NCBI GenBank assembly: GCA_020073385.1
Contig: JAIQFH010000033.1
Span: forward strand, 17,899-81,898
DNA from: Terriglobia bacterium
Lineage (GTDB): Bacteria; Acidobacteriota; Terriglobia; Terriglobales; Acidobacteriaceae
Reading direction: 5' to 3'
Length of the DNA stretch: 64,000 bases
Under the pieces are notes generated by a model that was given only the letters and a program-made list of their open reading frames with translations, was not told the DNA's origin and did not search any database. The position numbers and the translations under genes were made by a program. Below, in pieces: positions 19,196-27,604 of the stretch; within the stretch, counting starts at the first letter, position 1; each line of letters starts with the position of its first letter.

Positions 19196-22100
19196 TGGTT
19201 CTGTTCTTCCCAAAGCGATGGCTCCTAGCCGTAGTGGCAGTATCGTGCTTGTTTCGGCAGGCGTATGCCCTAGACCCCAATCGCCATGTTGCCCAATACG
19301 TCTACGAGCAATGGAGTGCGGCAATGGGACTTCCGGGAGGCGCGGTCCACGCAATCGCTCAGAGTCCGGACGGCTACCTCTGGATCGGCACGGACAAAGG
19401 CCTGGTACGTTTTGATGGCTTCAACTTCCAATCCGTATTTCCACAATCCCCCGTACGAAATGATCCGATCCTGGGATTGATCACCGATGCCGAGGGCGAA
19501 TTGTGGGTACGTATGCAAGCTGCCGGAGTGCTGCGCTATCGCCATGGGAACTTTGAGAGTGCCACCTTGACGCCGGGTGGGACGGTCTCCCAGGTGACTG
19601 CCATTTCGCGGGAAAATAGTGGAGGGATCTTACTCTCGGATCTGATCAGTGGCACTCTCCGGTTGCGCGGAGGGAAGGTTGATGTAATCGCGTTTCCGAA
19701 TGTCTTGCGGGGGGCGTCTGTGACCATGTCGATGGCGGAAATGCCGGGAGGCAAAATCTGGCTGGGAACACTGGGAGCGGGCCTCTTCTATTTGGCAGAT
19801 GGGAAAGCTACTCGTGTGGACGCAGGGCTTCCGGAAAGGAAAATAAATTGCCTGTTGCCGACCGGCGAAAAAGAACTGTGGGTGGGCACCGATCACGGCC
19901 TGTTTCATTGGAATGGCGTGTCATTTCGCCGGGCCGGACTGCCACCATCGCTCGGTGACGTGCAGGTACTGACCATCCTGCGAGATGGTGATTCAAACAT
20001 CTGGGTTGGGACTGCAAAGGGGCTGCTGCGTCTTAACGTCAGCGATACTTCGCTTTCTTCAGAACTGGGCATTCTGGGAAATGCCGCAGTCGACACTCTG
20101 TTTGAGGATCGTGAAGGAAATCTTTGGGTTGGTGGTGCGGCCGGTATGGAGCGTATCCGCGACAGCGCATTCGTGACGTACTCGAAGGCCGCCGGTCTAC
20201 CCTCGGAAACGAACGGTCCTGTTTACGTCGACGAAGAAAGTCGCGCATGGTTTGCTCCCCAAGATGGCGGACTGTACTGGTTAAAAGATGGCCGCGTTCA
20301 GATCGTGAGAACGGCGCTGCTGGACAAAGATGTGATCTATTCCATCAGTGGGCGCAACCACGAGATCTGGCTCGGACGACAACATGGCGGCCTGACACGT
20401 CTCGAACATAGGAATGGAGCCTTTACCGCGGAGACCTACTCTGAGGCGAATGGGCTCGCTCAAAATAGCGTATACGCCACTTATCAAAGTCATGATCGAA
20501 CGGTCTGGGCCGGGACGCTGAGCGGTGGTGTCAGCAAATTCAGCGGCGGACGATTCGTTAACTATACGATCGCGAACGGTCTCGCTTCGAACACTGTTAC
20601 TTCGATCCTCGAAACACGCGATGGCACGATGTGGTTTGCGACTCCAAATGGCCTCAGCTCGCTGTCAGATGGCCATTGGAACACATATGCAGTGCGAGAT
20701 CGCTTACCCTCAGACGACGTGAACTGCCTGTTAGAAGACTCTTCTGGAGCGCTCTGGATCGGAACATCGGAAGGCCTCGCATATTTCAAAGTGGGCCGTG
20801 TTCAGGCGCTTCACGACGCTCCCGAGTCCATCCGCGGGCCAATACTCGGAATGGCCGAGGACAAAGCCGGATGGATCTGGATCGCGACGTCGAACCGAGT
20901 GTTACGTGTGCATAGGGATAAGCTGTCAACCGGAGATCTAACGGCAGCCGACGTTCGCGACTATGGACGCGTGGACGGTCTAGAAAGTACCGAAGGAGTG
21001 AAGAGAAACAGTTCCGTGGTCTCGGACTCATTGGGCAGGATATGGTTTTCATTGACCCGTGGTCTGTCCGTCGTAGACCCATCCCACATTGCTGGCACCT
21101 CGGCCCCGGCGATCCCCCACATTGAAGCGATCTCTGCCGACAACAAGTCCATCCATCTTGGACAACCAGTTCGAATCCCTGCTTCTCAGAAGCGAGTCAC
21201 ATTTAACTACACTGGGTTGAGTCTTGCAGTGCCCGAGCGAATCCGTTTTCGATATTTTCTCGAGGAGTTCGACTCTGGATGGAGCCAGCCAGTTTCAACG
21301 CGAGAGGCGGTGTACACGAACCTGGGACCAGGTTCCTATCGATTTCGCCTTGTCGCCAGCAACAGCGACAGCATCTGGAATGGCTCAGAGACTTCCATCA
21401 ACTTCAGAGTCGAGCCGTCGCTATGGCAAACATGGTGGTTCCGGTTGGCGTGCGTACTATTCGTTGGGGTAGCAACTCTACTTGGGTACCAGTTCCGATT
21501 GCATCAGTTGACGCACCAACTGAACGTACGGTTCGAGGAAAGACTTGCGGAGCGGACGCGAATTGCGCAGGAGTTGCATGACACCTTGTTGCAGGGAGTG
21601 CTGAGCTCCTCCATGCAACTGAACGTTGCCAATGATCAGCTATCGTCCGATTCGCCCGCAAAATCACTCATCGAGCGTGTTCTCGAGTTGATGGGGCATG
21701 TAGTCGAGGATGGACGAAAGGCGGTTCGCGGTTTGCGACTCACAGAGGCAGGGACCCAGGACCTTGATCAAGCCTTTTCCCGGATTCCGCAGGAACTTGC
21801 AGTCCAAGAGGTAGCCGATTTCCGGGTGATTGTGGAAGGTACCTCCCGCGCCCTGCATCCCGTGATTCGCGATGAGGTCTATAGAATTGGGCGGGAAGCC
21901 GTGATCAATGCTTTTCGTCATTCGGGTGCCAAGAACATCGAGGTCGAACTAGAATTCGGCCTGCACGAACTGCGGATTCTGATACGGGACGATGGTTCTG
22001 GCATTGATCGAAAAGTATTGGATTCGGGCCGCGATGGGCATTGGGGGCTCTCGGGGATGCGCGAGCGGGCTGAGCGAATTGGTGCGAGGCTGAAAGTCTT

Positions 22101-22257
22101 GAGTCGCATCGCGAGCGGAACGGAAGTGGATTTGCGTGTGCCAGGCAGGGTTGCGTTTGAGTCCAGCATTTCGGGTCACGGGTCTAAGTGGGTACCTCGG
22201 TGGTACGCGGCAAAGCAAGATCGAGAAAAAGCAGAAACGCGAAAACGGGCAGGGTAG
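19195..22257 (+). CDS. Beta-propeller/Y_Y_Y sensor histidine kinase
   Basis: A 1020-residue membrane kinase. A signal peptide (to about residue 26) leads to a periplasmic double beta-propeller made of repeated units such as GYLWIGTDKGLVRFDG and ELWVGTDHGLFHWNG. A Y_Y_Y domain follows (FRYFLEEFDSGWSQP, GPGSYRFRLVASNSD), then one transmembrane segment (ACVLFVGVATLLGYQF), a HisKA_3 dimerisation domain with phospho-acceptor His in RIAQELHDTLLQG, and an HATPase with GREAVINAFRHSGA and GHWGLSGMRERA. ATG at 19195 overlaps the previous stop; GTG at 19192 is possible. It signals to the response regulator directly downstream. Ligand unknown, probably a glycan or plant-derived molecule. Confidence 0.9.
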   Translation: MVLFFPKRWLLAVVAVSCLFRQAYALDPNRHVAQYVYEQWSAAMGLPGGAVHAIAQSPDGYLWIGTDKGLVRFDGFNFQSVFPQSPVRNDPILGLITDAEGELWVRMQAAGVLRYRHGNFESATLTPGGTVSQVTAISRENSGGILLSDLISGTLRLRGGKVDVIAFPNVLRGASVTMSMAEMPGGKIWLGTLGAGLFYLADGKATRVDAGLPERKINCLLPTGEKELWVGTDHGLFHWNGVSFRRAGLPPSLGDVQVLTILRDGDSNIWVGTAKGLLRLNVSDTSLSSELGILGNAAVDTLFEDREGNLWVGGAAGMERIRDSAFVTYSKAAGLPSETNGPVYVDEESRAWFAPQDGGLYWLKDGRVQIVRTALLDKDVIYSISGRNHEIWLGRQHGGLTRLEHRNGAFTAETYSEANGLAQNSVYATYQSHDRTVWAGTLSGGVSKFSGGRFVNYTIANGLASNTVTSILETRDGTMWFATPNGLSSLSDGHWNTYAVRDRLPSDDVNCLLEDSSGALWIGTSEGLAYFKVGRVQALHDAPESIRGPILGMAEDKAGWIWIATSNRVLRVHRDKLSTGDLTAADVRDYGRVDGLESTEGVKRNSSVVSDSLGRIWFSLTRGLSVVDPSHIAGTSAPAIPHIEAISADNKSIHLGQPVRIPASQKRVTFNYTGLSLAVPERIRFRYFLEEFDSGWSQPVSTREAVYTNLGPGSYRFRLVASNSDSIWNGSETSINFRVEPSLWQTWWFRLACVLFVGVATLLGYQFRLHQLTHQLNVRFEERLAERTRIAQELHDTLLQGVLSSSMQLNVANDQLSSDSPAKSLIERVLELMGHVVEDGRKAVRGLRLTEAGTQDLDQAFSRIPQELAVQEVADFRVIVEGTSRALHPVIRDEVYRIGREAVINAFRHSGAKNIEVELEFGLHELRILIRDDGSGIDRKVLDSGRDGHWGLSGMRERAERIGARLKVLSRIASGTEVDLRVPGRVAFESSISGHGSKWVPRWYAAKQDREKAETRKRAG

Positions 22258-22887
22258 ATGGCTGAGAGCGCGAAAATCCGAGTGTTCAGCGTCGATGATC
22301 ATCCCCTGTTGCAGGAGGGGATTGCTACGGTCATCCGCAACCAGCCGGATATGCTGCTCGCAGCCGAGGCGTCCAATGGGCGTGAAGCTATCCAACGATT
22401 TCGGGAGCACGCGCCGGACGTGACCCTCATGGATCTGCGGCTACCTGACATGAGTGGCATCGACGCCATGATTGCGATTCGATCGGAGTTTCCGGAGGCT
22501 CGCATCATCATCCTGACCACCTTTGCTGGTGACGTGGAAATTCAACGTGCCCTTGAAGCCGGAGCCCGCGCCTATGTCCTCAAAAGCATGCCGCCAAAAG
22601 AACTTGTCGAAGTCGTTCGGCAGGTTTACGCCGGCAAGAAGAGAATTCCAGCCGAGATCGCAGCCCACCTCGCTGAGCACTACAGTGACGAATCTCTGAC
22701 CGGCCGCGAAGTCGAAGTCCTCCAGCAGATAGCTGGTGGTAACCGAAACCGCGACATTGCCGAAAAACTCTTCATCACGGAAGAGACAGTCAAAGTGCAC
22801 ATCAAACACATCATGGAGAAGCTCGGCGCCACCGATCGTACGCAAGCGGTTGCCATCGGAGTGCGCCGCGGGATCATTCAACTCTGA
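22258..22887 (+). CDS. NarL/FixJ-type response regulator
   Basis: A 209-residue regulator with a receiver domain (acidic pair in FSVDDHPLLQEG, phospho-acceptor Asp in TLMDLRLPDMSG, switch Thr in ILTTFAG, Lys in YVLKSMPP) and a C-terminal LuxR-type helix-turn-helix (LTGREVEVLQQIAGG, RDIAEKLFITEETVKVHI). It starts directly after the kinase stop with no gap, so it is the cognate partner. A close paralogue is encoded at 34944 in the second copy of this module. Likely targets are its own module and nearby genes; none is proven. Confidence 0.92.
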   Translation: MAESAKIRVFSVDDHPLLQEGIATVIRNQPDMLLAAEASNGREAIQRFREHAPDVTLMDLRLPDMSGIDAMIAIRSEFPEARIIILTTFAGDVEIQRALEAGARAYVLKSMPPKELVEVVRQVYAGKKRIPAEIAAHLAEHYSDESLTGREVEVLQQIAGGNRNRDIAEKLFITEETVKVHIKHIMEKLGATDRTQAVAIGVRRGIIQL

Positions 22888-22999
22888 ACCTCTCCTGAGG
22901 TCTTCGCATACCCCAATAGTGGTAGGAAAAGATTCCGAGTGCTAGGGATTCGTGTGCCGGAGAGACAGTCTAATCTTGACTGTTTAGGAGCGGCAGACC

Positions 23000-23422
23000 C
23001 TGCAAAGAACTTTTTCCACGTTCCCCGATGGCCGGCCCGGCTTAGGCTTGCTTTTACTGCGAGCGACCGCAGGCATCGATCTCGGATATTACGGCTACGC
23101 GCACCTTCTTCGGCAGGATCCCAAGGTGTCGGGCATGGTCTTGGCAGCGGTTGCGATAGTGACTGGAATCGCCCTCCTCCTTGGCTACTTAACTCCGGTC
23201 GCCGCGACGCTCGGAGCGTTGACGACTCTGGCTGCTGGGCTTGCGTGGCCGCCTCCATTGAGCCCGGGTCCCGATGCATCCAGACTGAGCTCCATTCTAC
23301 TGATGGTCATCGCAGTCGCTCTCGTCTGCCTCGGGCCCGGGGCGTTCTCTCTTGATGCGAGAAATTATGGGCGGCGCGAGATCATCATTCCGCACCGACC
23401 AAAAGGCTCATCGCAGGAATAA
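23000..23422 (+). CDS. DoxX-like small membrane protein, probable CTG start
   Basis: About 140 residues with four hydrophobic segments, of the DoxX type. The conventional start would be TTG at 23048. However, the frame upstream (RTFSTFPDGRPGLGLLLLR) aligns with the paralogue at 34465 (LFSTFAHGWPGAGLLLLR), so translation must begin earlier. The only credible initiator after the in-frame stop at 22985 is CTG at 23000, with AGGAG 9 nt before it. The C-terminus LGPGAFSLDARNYGRREI also matches the paralogue. It follows the kinase and regulator as third member of a module that recurs at 34.5-38.8 kb. Role unknown; perhaps a membrane redox or quinone-linked function. Confidence 0.7.
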   Translation: MQRTFSTFPDGRPGLGLLLLRATAGIDLGYYGYAHLLRQDPKVSGMVLAAVAIVTGIALLLGYLTPVAATLGALTTLAAGLAWPPPLSPGPDASRLSSILLMVIAVALVCLGPGAFSLDARNYGRREIIIPHRPKGSSQE

Positions 23423-23578
23423 ACATCGCTGCGATCTTCTACCGCGAAGGTGTTACCTATCCACAAGCCTTCCGAGGTAGCAAAAAAATACTGCATCTCG
23501 TGATGCACGCTCCGAAGTCATCTGCCACAGTGTACTCACATCCAAAGCTCATTGGGGTGGGGAAAGCGCAGGTCGACC

Positions 23579-23791
23579 ATGAAAGCCACCGAACTCCCAG
23601 CCGCACCAGTCAGCCCTTGCGTGCGGATTTTCATCGAGTCGCTGATCAATGAGGTCGCTCGGACAACGGGTGACCAGACATTCACCTTGTTCGGGTTGGA
23701 AAAAGAACTTGCGGTGGGAGGCATACCAGGTGGTCCGGCGGAAGATGATCTCAAGCTCGCGATTTCTTCGTTACTCAATTGCTCACATTAA
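23579..23791 (+). CDS. Small hypothetical protein
   Basis: A 70-residue open frame from ATG at 23579, preceded only by a weak AGG. I recognise no family. Composition is that of a folded helical protein (VRIFIESLINEVARTTGD, LFGLEKELAVGGIPGGPAED). It lies in the 466-nt gap before the epoxide hydrolases. It may be spurious. Confidence 0.3.
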   Translation: MKATELPAAPVSPCVRIFIESLINEVARTTGDQTFTLFGLEKELAVGGIPGGPAEDDLKLAISSLLNCSH

Positions 23792-23837
23792 TACTGGGAA
23801 CCACAGCAGACAGGAATCAAACGAAGACCACACACCA

Positions 23838-23891
23838 TTTAACCGCGGACACAAAACAAAAATTCGCAATTACTCAAAGGAGGACATTATG
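23838..23891 (+). repeat. Leader sequence duplicated before both epoxide hydrolase genes (copy 1)
   Basis: The stretch beginning cggacacaaaacaaaaattc and running through actcaaaggag to the ATG is repeated, with small differences, at about 25212-25257 before the second gene. The tandem duplication therefore included the ribosome-binding leader, not only the coding part. Confidence 0.7.
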
Positions 23892-25157
23892 ACCCAAGCC
23901 ATCGCTACACCACAAAGCAAGCAGCAAGCATCTGACAAGGCCGCGATTCGCCCATTTCGCTTCGAGGCTCCAGAAGCGGATCTGATCGAATTGCGCAGGC
24001 GCATCACCGCGACGCGATTTCCGGAGAAGGAGACCGTCGCCGATCCGTCGCAGGGCGTGCAACTCGCCTTCATGCGAGCGCTCGCGCAGTATTGGGCGAC
24101 CGAATATGATTGGCGTAAGGTCGAAGCGAGACTGAACGCGTTACCGCAATTCATCACGGAGATCGACGGGCTCGACATTCATTTCATCCACGTCCGTTCA
24201 AAACATGAGAACGCGTTGCCGCTCATCGTCACCCACGGATGGCCCGGCTCGCCCATCGAGCAGCTGAAGATCATCGAACCATTGACCAACCCCACGGCTC
24301 ACGGCGGCAGCGCGTCGGACGCCTTCGACGTGGTGATCCCGTCGGGGGCTGGCTACGGGTTTTCAGGCAAGCCTACTATGCCCGGTTGGGACCCCGCTCG
24401 TATGGCCCGTGCCTGGACCGTGCTGATGAAGCGCCTCGGATACGACCGATTTGTCGCTCAGGGCGGCGATTGGGGTGCGTTCGTCACGATCGCCATGGCT
24501 CAACAGGCTCCTCCGGAGTTGATGGGCATCCATGTGAACTTCGCGGGTACCTTGCCCTCTGAAGTTTCGAAGGCGCTTCAGTCCGGCGGGCCCGCGCCGG
24601 CGGGTCTGTCGAATGAGGAGCAGCGCGCATACGACCAGCTCGCATTCGCCTTTCAGCACCTGCCTACGCAGTTTATGATGATCGCGCATCCGCAAACCCT
24701 ATACGGATTGGCGGACTCACCGGTCGCCCTTGCCGCCTGGATGATCGACCACGACGTGGCGAGCTACGGGCACATCGCGAAACTCTTCGTCGATGGGGAG
24801 CCCTACGGCGACCTTACACGGGACGACATCCTCGACAACATCACGCTTTCCTGGTTGACGAACACCGGAGTGTCTTCGGCTCGGCTCTACACGGAATTCA
24901 AGGACGGCTTTTTCCACGACTTGAGCATCTCCGTTCCGGCTGCCGTTAGCGTTTTCCCTGAGGAGATCTACCAGGCTCCGAGGAGTTGGACCGAGCGCGC
25001 CTACCACAATCTCATCCATTTCAACGCCCTTCCCAAAGGTGGGCACTTTGCCGCGTGGGAGCAACCGCAACTCCTTTCAGAAGAGGTCCGCGTTGGGTTC
25101 AGATCACTGCGGTCCAAGGTGGCGAAGTCAGATGTGAACTTGGCCAAAGCTAGCTAA
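23889..25157 (+). CDS. Epoxide hydrolase with N-terminal EHN domain, copy 1
   Basis: A 422-residue alpha/beta hydrolase of the epoxide hydrolase type. ATG at 23889 has AAAGGAGGAC upstream; the long in-frame extension to 23649 is not credible. The EHN domain occupies about residues 20-130 (IRPFRFEAPEADLIELRRR). The core has the oxyanion motif THGWPGSPIEQ, nucleophile Asp in AQGGDWGAFVT, and catalytic His in GGHFAAWEQP. The family opens epoxides to diols; juvenile-hormone-type hydrolases share the EHN domain. There is no signal peptide. It is closely similar to the next gene. Neighbours suggest detoxification or catabolism of oxidised hydrophobic compounds. Confidence 0.88.
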   Translation: MTQAIATPQSKQQASDKAAIRPFRFEAPEADLIELRRRITATRFPEKETVADPSQGVQLAFMRALAQYWATEYDWRKVEARLNALPQFITEIDGLDIHFIHVRSKHENALPLIVTHGWPGSPIEQLKIIEPLTNPTAHGGSASDAFDVVIPSGAGYGFSGKPTMPGWDPARMARAWTVLMKRLGYDRFVAQGGDWGAFVTIAMAQQAPPELMGIHVNFAGTLPSEVSKALQSGGPAPAGLSNEEQRAYDQLAFAFQHLPTQFMMIAHPQTLYGLADSPVALAAWMIDHDVASYGHIAKLFVDGEPYGDLTRDDILDNITLSWLTNTGVSSARLYTEFKDGFFHDLSISVPAAVSVFPEEIYQAPRSWTERAYHNLIHFNALPKGGHFAAWEQPQLLSEEVRVGFRSLRSKVAKSDVNLAKAS

Positions 25158-25254
25158 CCGTTCGCAAAGAAGCAGGGGAGTTTCGATGGCGAGGCTCTCC
25201 TGTTTCACGTTCCGGACACAAAACAAAATTCGACATTACTCAAAGGAGAACACT

Positions 25255-26535
25255 ATGACCCAAGCCAACGCTATACCACAGAACAGCAAGCAGGCAGCCG
25301 GCAATAATGCGATTCGTCCGTTCCCCAAAGTGAATGTTCCAGAAGCGGAACTGACTGAATTGCGCACACGCATCAACGCGACCCGGTGGCCGGAGCGGGA
25401 AACGGTATCAGATGCCACACAAGGAGTGCAGCTTGCGACGACTCAAGCGCTCGCGAGCTATTGGGCGAAAGAGTATGACTGGCGCAAGATCGAGGCGAAA
25501 ATGAATGCCCTGCCGCAGTTCATCACCGAGATCGACGGGCTCGACATTCACTTCATTCACGTCCGTTCAAAACATGAAAATGCGTTGCCGCTCATCGTCA
25601 CCCACGGTTGGCCCGGCTCGATCATCGAACAGATGAAGATCATTGATCCGCTGACCAATCCCACGGCACATGGCGGGAGCGCGTCCGATGCTTTCCACCT
25701 GGTGATTCCGTCCATGCCAGGCTATGGATTTTCCGGCAAGCCGGCCGCAAGCGGTTGGGACCCCGACCACATCGCACGCGCCTGGGTCGTGCTGATGAAG
25801 CGTCTCGGCTACAAGCAATTTGTGGCGCAAGGCGGCGATTGGGGCTCGATCATCACCGATCTGATGGGCGTGCACGCCGCTCCGGAACTGCTCGGCATTC
25901 ACGTCAACATGGCTGGCATCTTTCCAGCCGATGTTGACAAAGCGGCTTTTTCCGGGGCGCCGGCGCCATCAGGTCTATCAGCCGACGAGAAACTTGCGTA
26001 CGAGCGGTTGAGCTTCGTGTATGCGAAGGGAATTGGCTACGGCTACCAGCTGGGATTGCGCCCGCAGACGATGTACGCGATCGCCGACTCTCCCGTCGGC
26101 CTGGCAGCCTACTTCCTTGACCACGACGCGCGCAGCTACGAGCGCATCGCACGCCTTTTCGTTGACGGGCAGCCGTTCGGTGACCTTACGCGCGACGACA
26201 TCCTCGACAACATTACATTGACCTGGTTGACGAACACGGCGGTTTCTGGCAGCCGTCTCTATTGGGAGATTTGGGGCAAACTCGGATATTTCAGTGTCAA
26301 AGGCGTCTCCATTCCGGTTGCCGTGAGCGTCTTCCCTGACGAAATCTATCCGGCCCCGCGGAGCTGGGCGGAACGGGCGTATCCCAAACTGATCCATTAC
26401 AACAAGGTGGAGAGAGGCGGCCACTTTGCGGCCTGGGAACAGCCGAAACTCTTTTCAGAAGAGGTTCGCGCGGGCTTCCGGACACTACGGTCAAAAGCGG
26501 CGAAGCCGGATGTGGTCTTCGCCAAAGCTGGCTAA
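25255..26535 (+). CDS. Epoxide hydrolase with N-terminal EHN domain, copy 2
   Basis: A 426-residue tandem paralogue of the preceding gene. Long runs are the same, for example ITEIDGLDIHFIHVRSKHEN and LVTHGWPGS. Nucleophile Asp is in AQGGDWGSIITD and His in GGHFAAWEQP. ATG at 25255 follows AAAGGAGAAC within a leader copied from the first gene. The cap region (residues about 230-330) differs most, for example KGIGYGYQLGLRPQTM versus QHLPTQFMMIAHPQTL, suggesting altered substrate choice after duplication. It is followed at 88 nt by the VOC gene. Confidence 0.88.
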   Translation: MTQANAIPQNSKQAAGNNAIRPFPKVNVPEAELTELRTRINATRWPERETVSDATQGVQLATTQALASYWAKEYDWRKIEAKMNALPQFITEIDGLDIHFIHVRSKHENALPLIVTHGWPGSIIEQMKIIDPLTNPTAHGGSASDAFHLVIPSMPGYGFSGKPAASGWDPDHIARAWVVLMKRLGYKQFVAQGGDWGSIITDLMGVHAAPELLGIHVNMAGIFPADVDKAAFSGAPAPSGLSADEKLAYERLSFVYAKGIGYGYQLGLRPQTMYAIADSPVGLAAYFLDHDARSYERIARLFVDGQPFGDLTRDDILDNITLTWLTNTAVSGSRLYWEIWGKLGYFSVKGVSIPVAVSVFPDEIYPAPRSWAERAYPKLIHYNKVERGGHFAAWEQPKLFSEEVRAGFRTLRSKAAKPDVVFAKAG

Positions 26536-26622
26536 CTGTTCGCAAGGCGCTGGAGAGCTTCGATGGTGAGGCTCTCTGCTTAAATTCCCAGCAGATACTA
26601 GCTAGAGCAAAGGAGAAAGAAT

Positions 26623-27342
26623 ATGGCAACTTTGAACTACGAAATCAGCAGTAACGAACCGACTAGCGCCGCGAGTGCCGCGAAAGTCGATATGAGGCTA
26701 GAAGTGGTCGTCATCCCAGTCTCGGATGTTGACCGCGCAAAGGAATTCTACACAAAACTTGGGTGGCGGCTCGACGCCGAATTCGCCGCCGGCGACGACT
26801 TCCGGATCCTGCAATTCACGCCTCCCGGTTCCGGATGCTCAGTCATTTTCGGCAAGGGCATTACTGCCGCCGCGCCCGGTTCCGCCCAAGGCCTGTACCT
26901 GGCCGTCTCCGATATTGAGGCCGCCCGGAACGAACTGCTGCGTCGCGGCATCGCGGTAAGCGAGGTGTTCCATGGCGGCAGCGAGCATACTGGCCAGGAC
27001 GAACCGTACCTGTTTGGCCGGCTTCGAGTCAGCGGTCCGGACCCTGCACATGCCAGCTACCGCTCGTTCGCCTCCTTCCATGATCCAGACGGCAACGGCT
27101 GGATGTTTCAGGAGCTCACAACCCGGCTGCCTGGGCGAGGGCTCAGCAATTTTGACGTTGCGACGCTGACGGAGTTGTTGCGAGAGACGGAAGAACATCA
27201 TGGCGAATACGAACCAACCGCTCCCAAGCACCACTGGTCGGGTTGGTACGCAGCCTACATCGTCGCGCGCCAGGATGGGAAGACGCCGGAGGAGGCAGCT
27301 AAAGAGGGCAAACTCAACGTCGAGGGCGTACGAGCTGCATAA
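26623..27342 (+). CDS. VOC/glyoxalase-like protein with C-terminal extension
   Basis: A 239-residue protein. Residues about 25-165 form a vicinal-oxygen-chelate domain (LEVVVIPVSDVDRAKEFY, GSGCSVIFGKGI, GLYLAVSDIEAARNELL, FHDPDGNGWMFQEL). A C-terminal segment of about 70 residues (LTELLRETEEHHGEYE, WSGWYAAYIVARQDGKTPEEA) is not part of the VOC fold and has a short helical look. AAAGGAG precedes the ATG. VOC enzymes include glyoxalases, dioxygenases and resistance proteins; the substrate here is unknown. It is co-directional with the epoxide hydrolases and followed at once by an oxidoreductase remnant. Confidence 0.8.
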   Translation: MATLNYEISSNEPTSAASAAKVDMRLEVVVIPVSDVDRAKEFYTKLGWRLDAEFAAGDDFRILQFTPPGSGCSVIFGKGITAAAPGSAQGLYLAVSDIEAARNELLRRGIAVSEVFHGGSEHTGQDEPYLFGRLRVSGPDPAHASYRSFASFHDPDGNGWMFQELTTRLPGRGLSNFDVATLTELLRETEEHHGEYEPTAPKHHWSGWYAAYIVARQDGKTPEEAAKEGKLNVEGVRAA

Positions 27343-27344
27343 AG

Positions 27345-27524
27345 CGCTTCGACGCAATCATCATCGGGACGGGCCAGGCAGGCCCGTCAATGGCGGCGCG
27401 GTTCGCGGACGCAGGCCGCACAAATTGGCGCATCGATCTGGTTGACACCAACCACCACCCACTCGACAAAGGCGTGATCACATTTGTCGTTCCAGAAAAG
27501 AGTGCAGACGAAAAGCATCCCTGA
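27345..27524 (+). pseudogene. Remnant of an FAD-dependent pyridine-nucleotide oxidoreductase
   Basis: Directly after the VOC stop one frame reads RFDAIIIGTGQAGPSMAARF, the dinucleotide-binding GxGxxG start of mercuric-reductase-like flavoproteins. It then continues through NHHPLDKGVITFVVPEKS to a stop after 59 codons. There is no start codon and about 400 residues of the usual protein are missing, so this is a deletion remnant. Confidence 0.7.
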
Positions 27525-27604
27525 CGCGGCGCATTACTGACACAAAGCGAACGGTGTCCTGAGATTGCGTGCCGAGAAGGCTGATCTTTGATGGAGAGCG
27601 ATCA

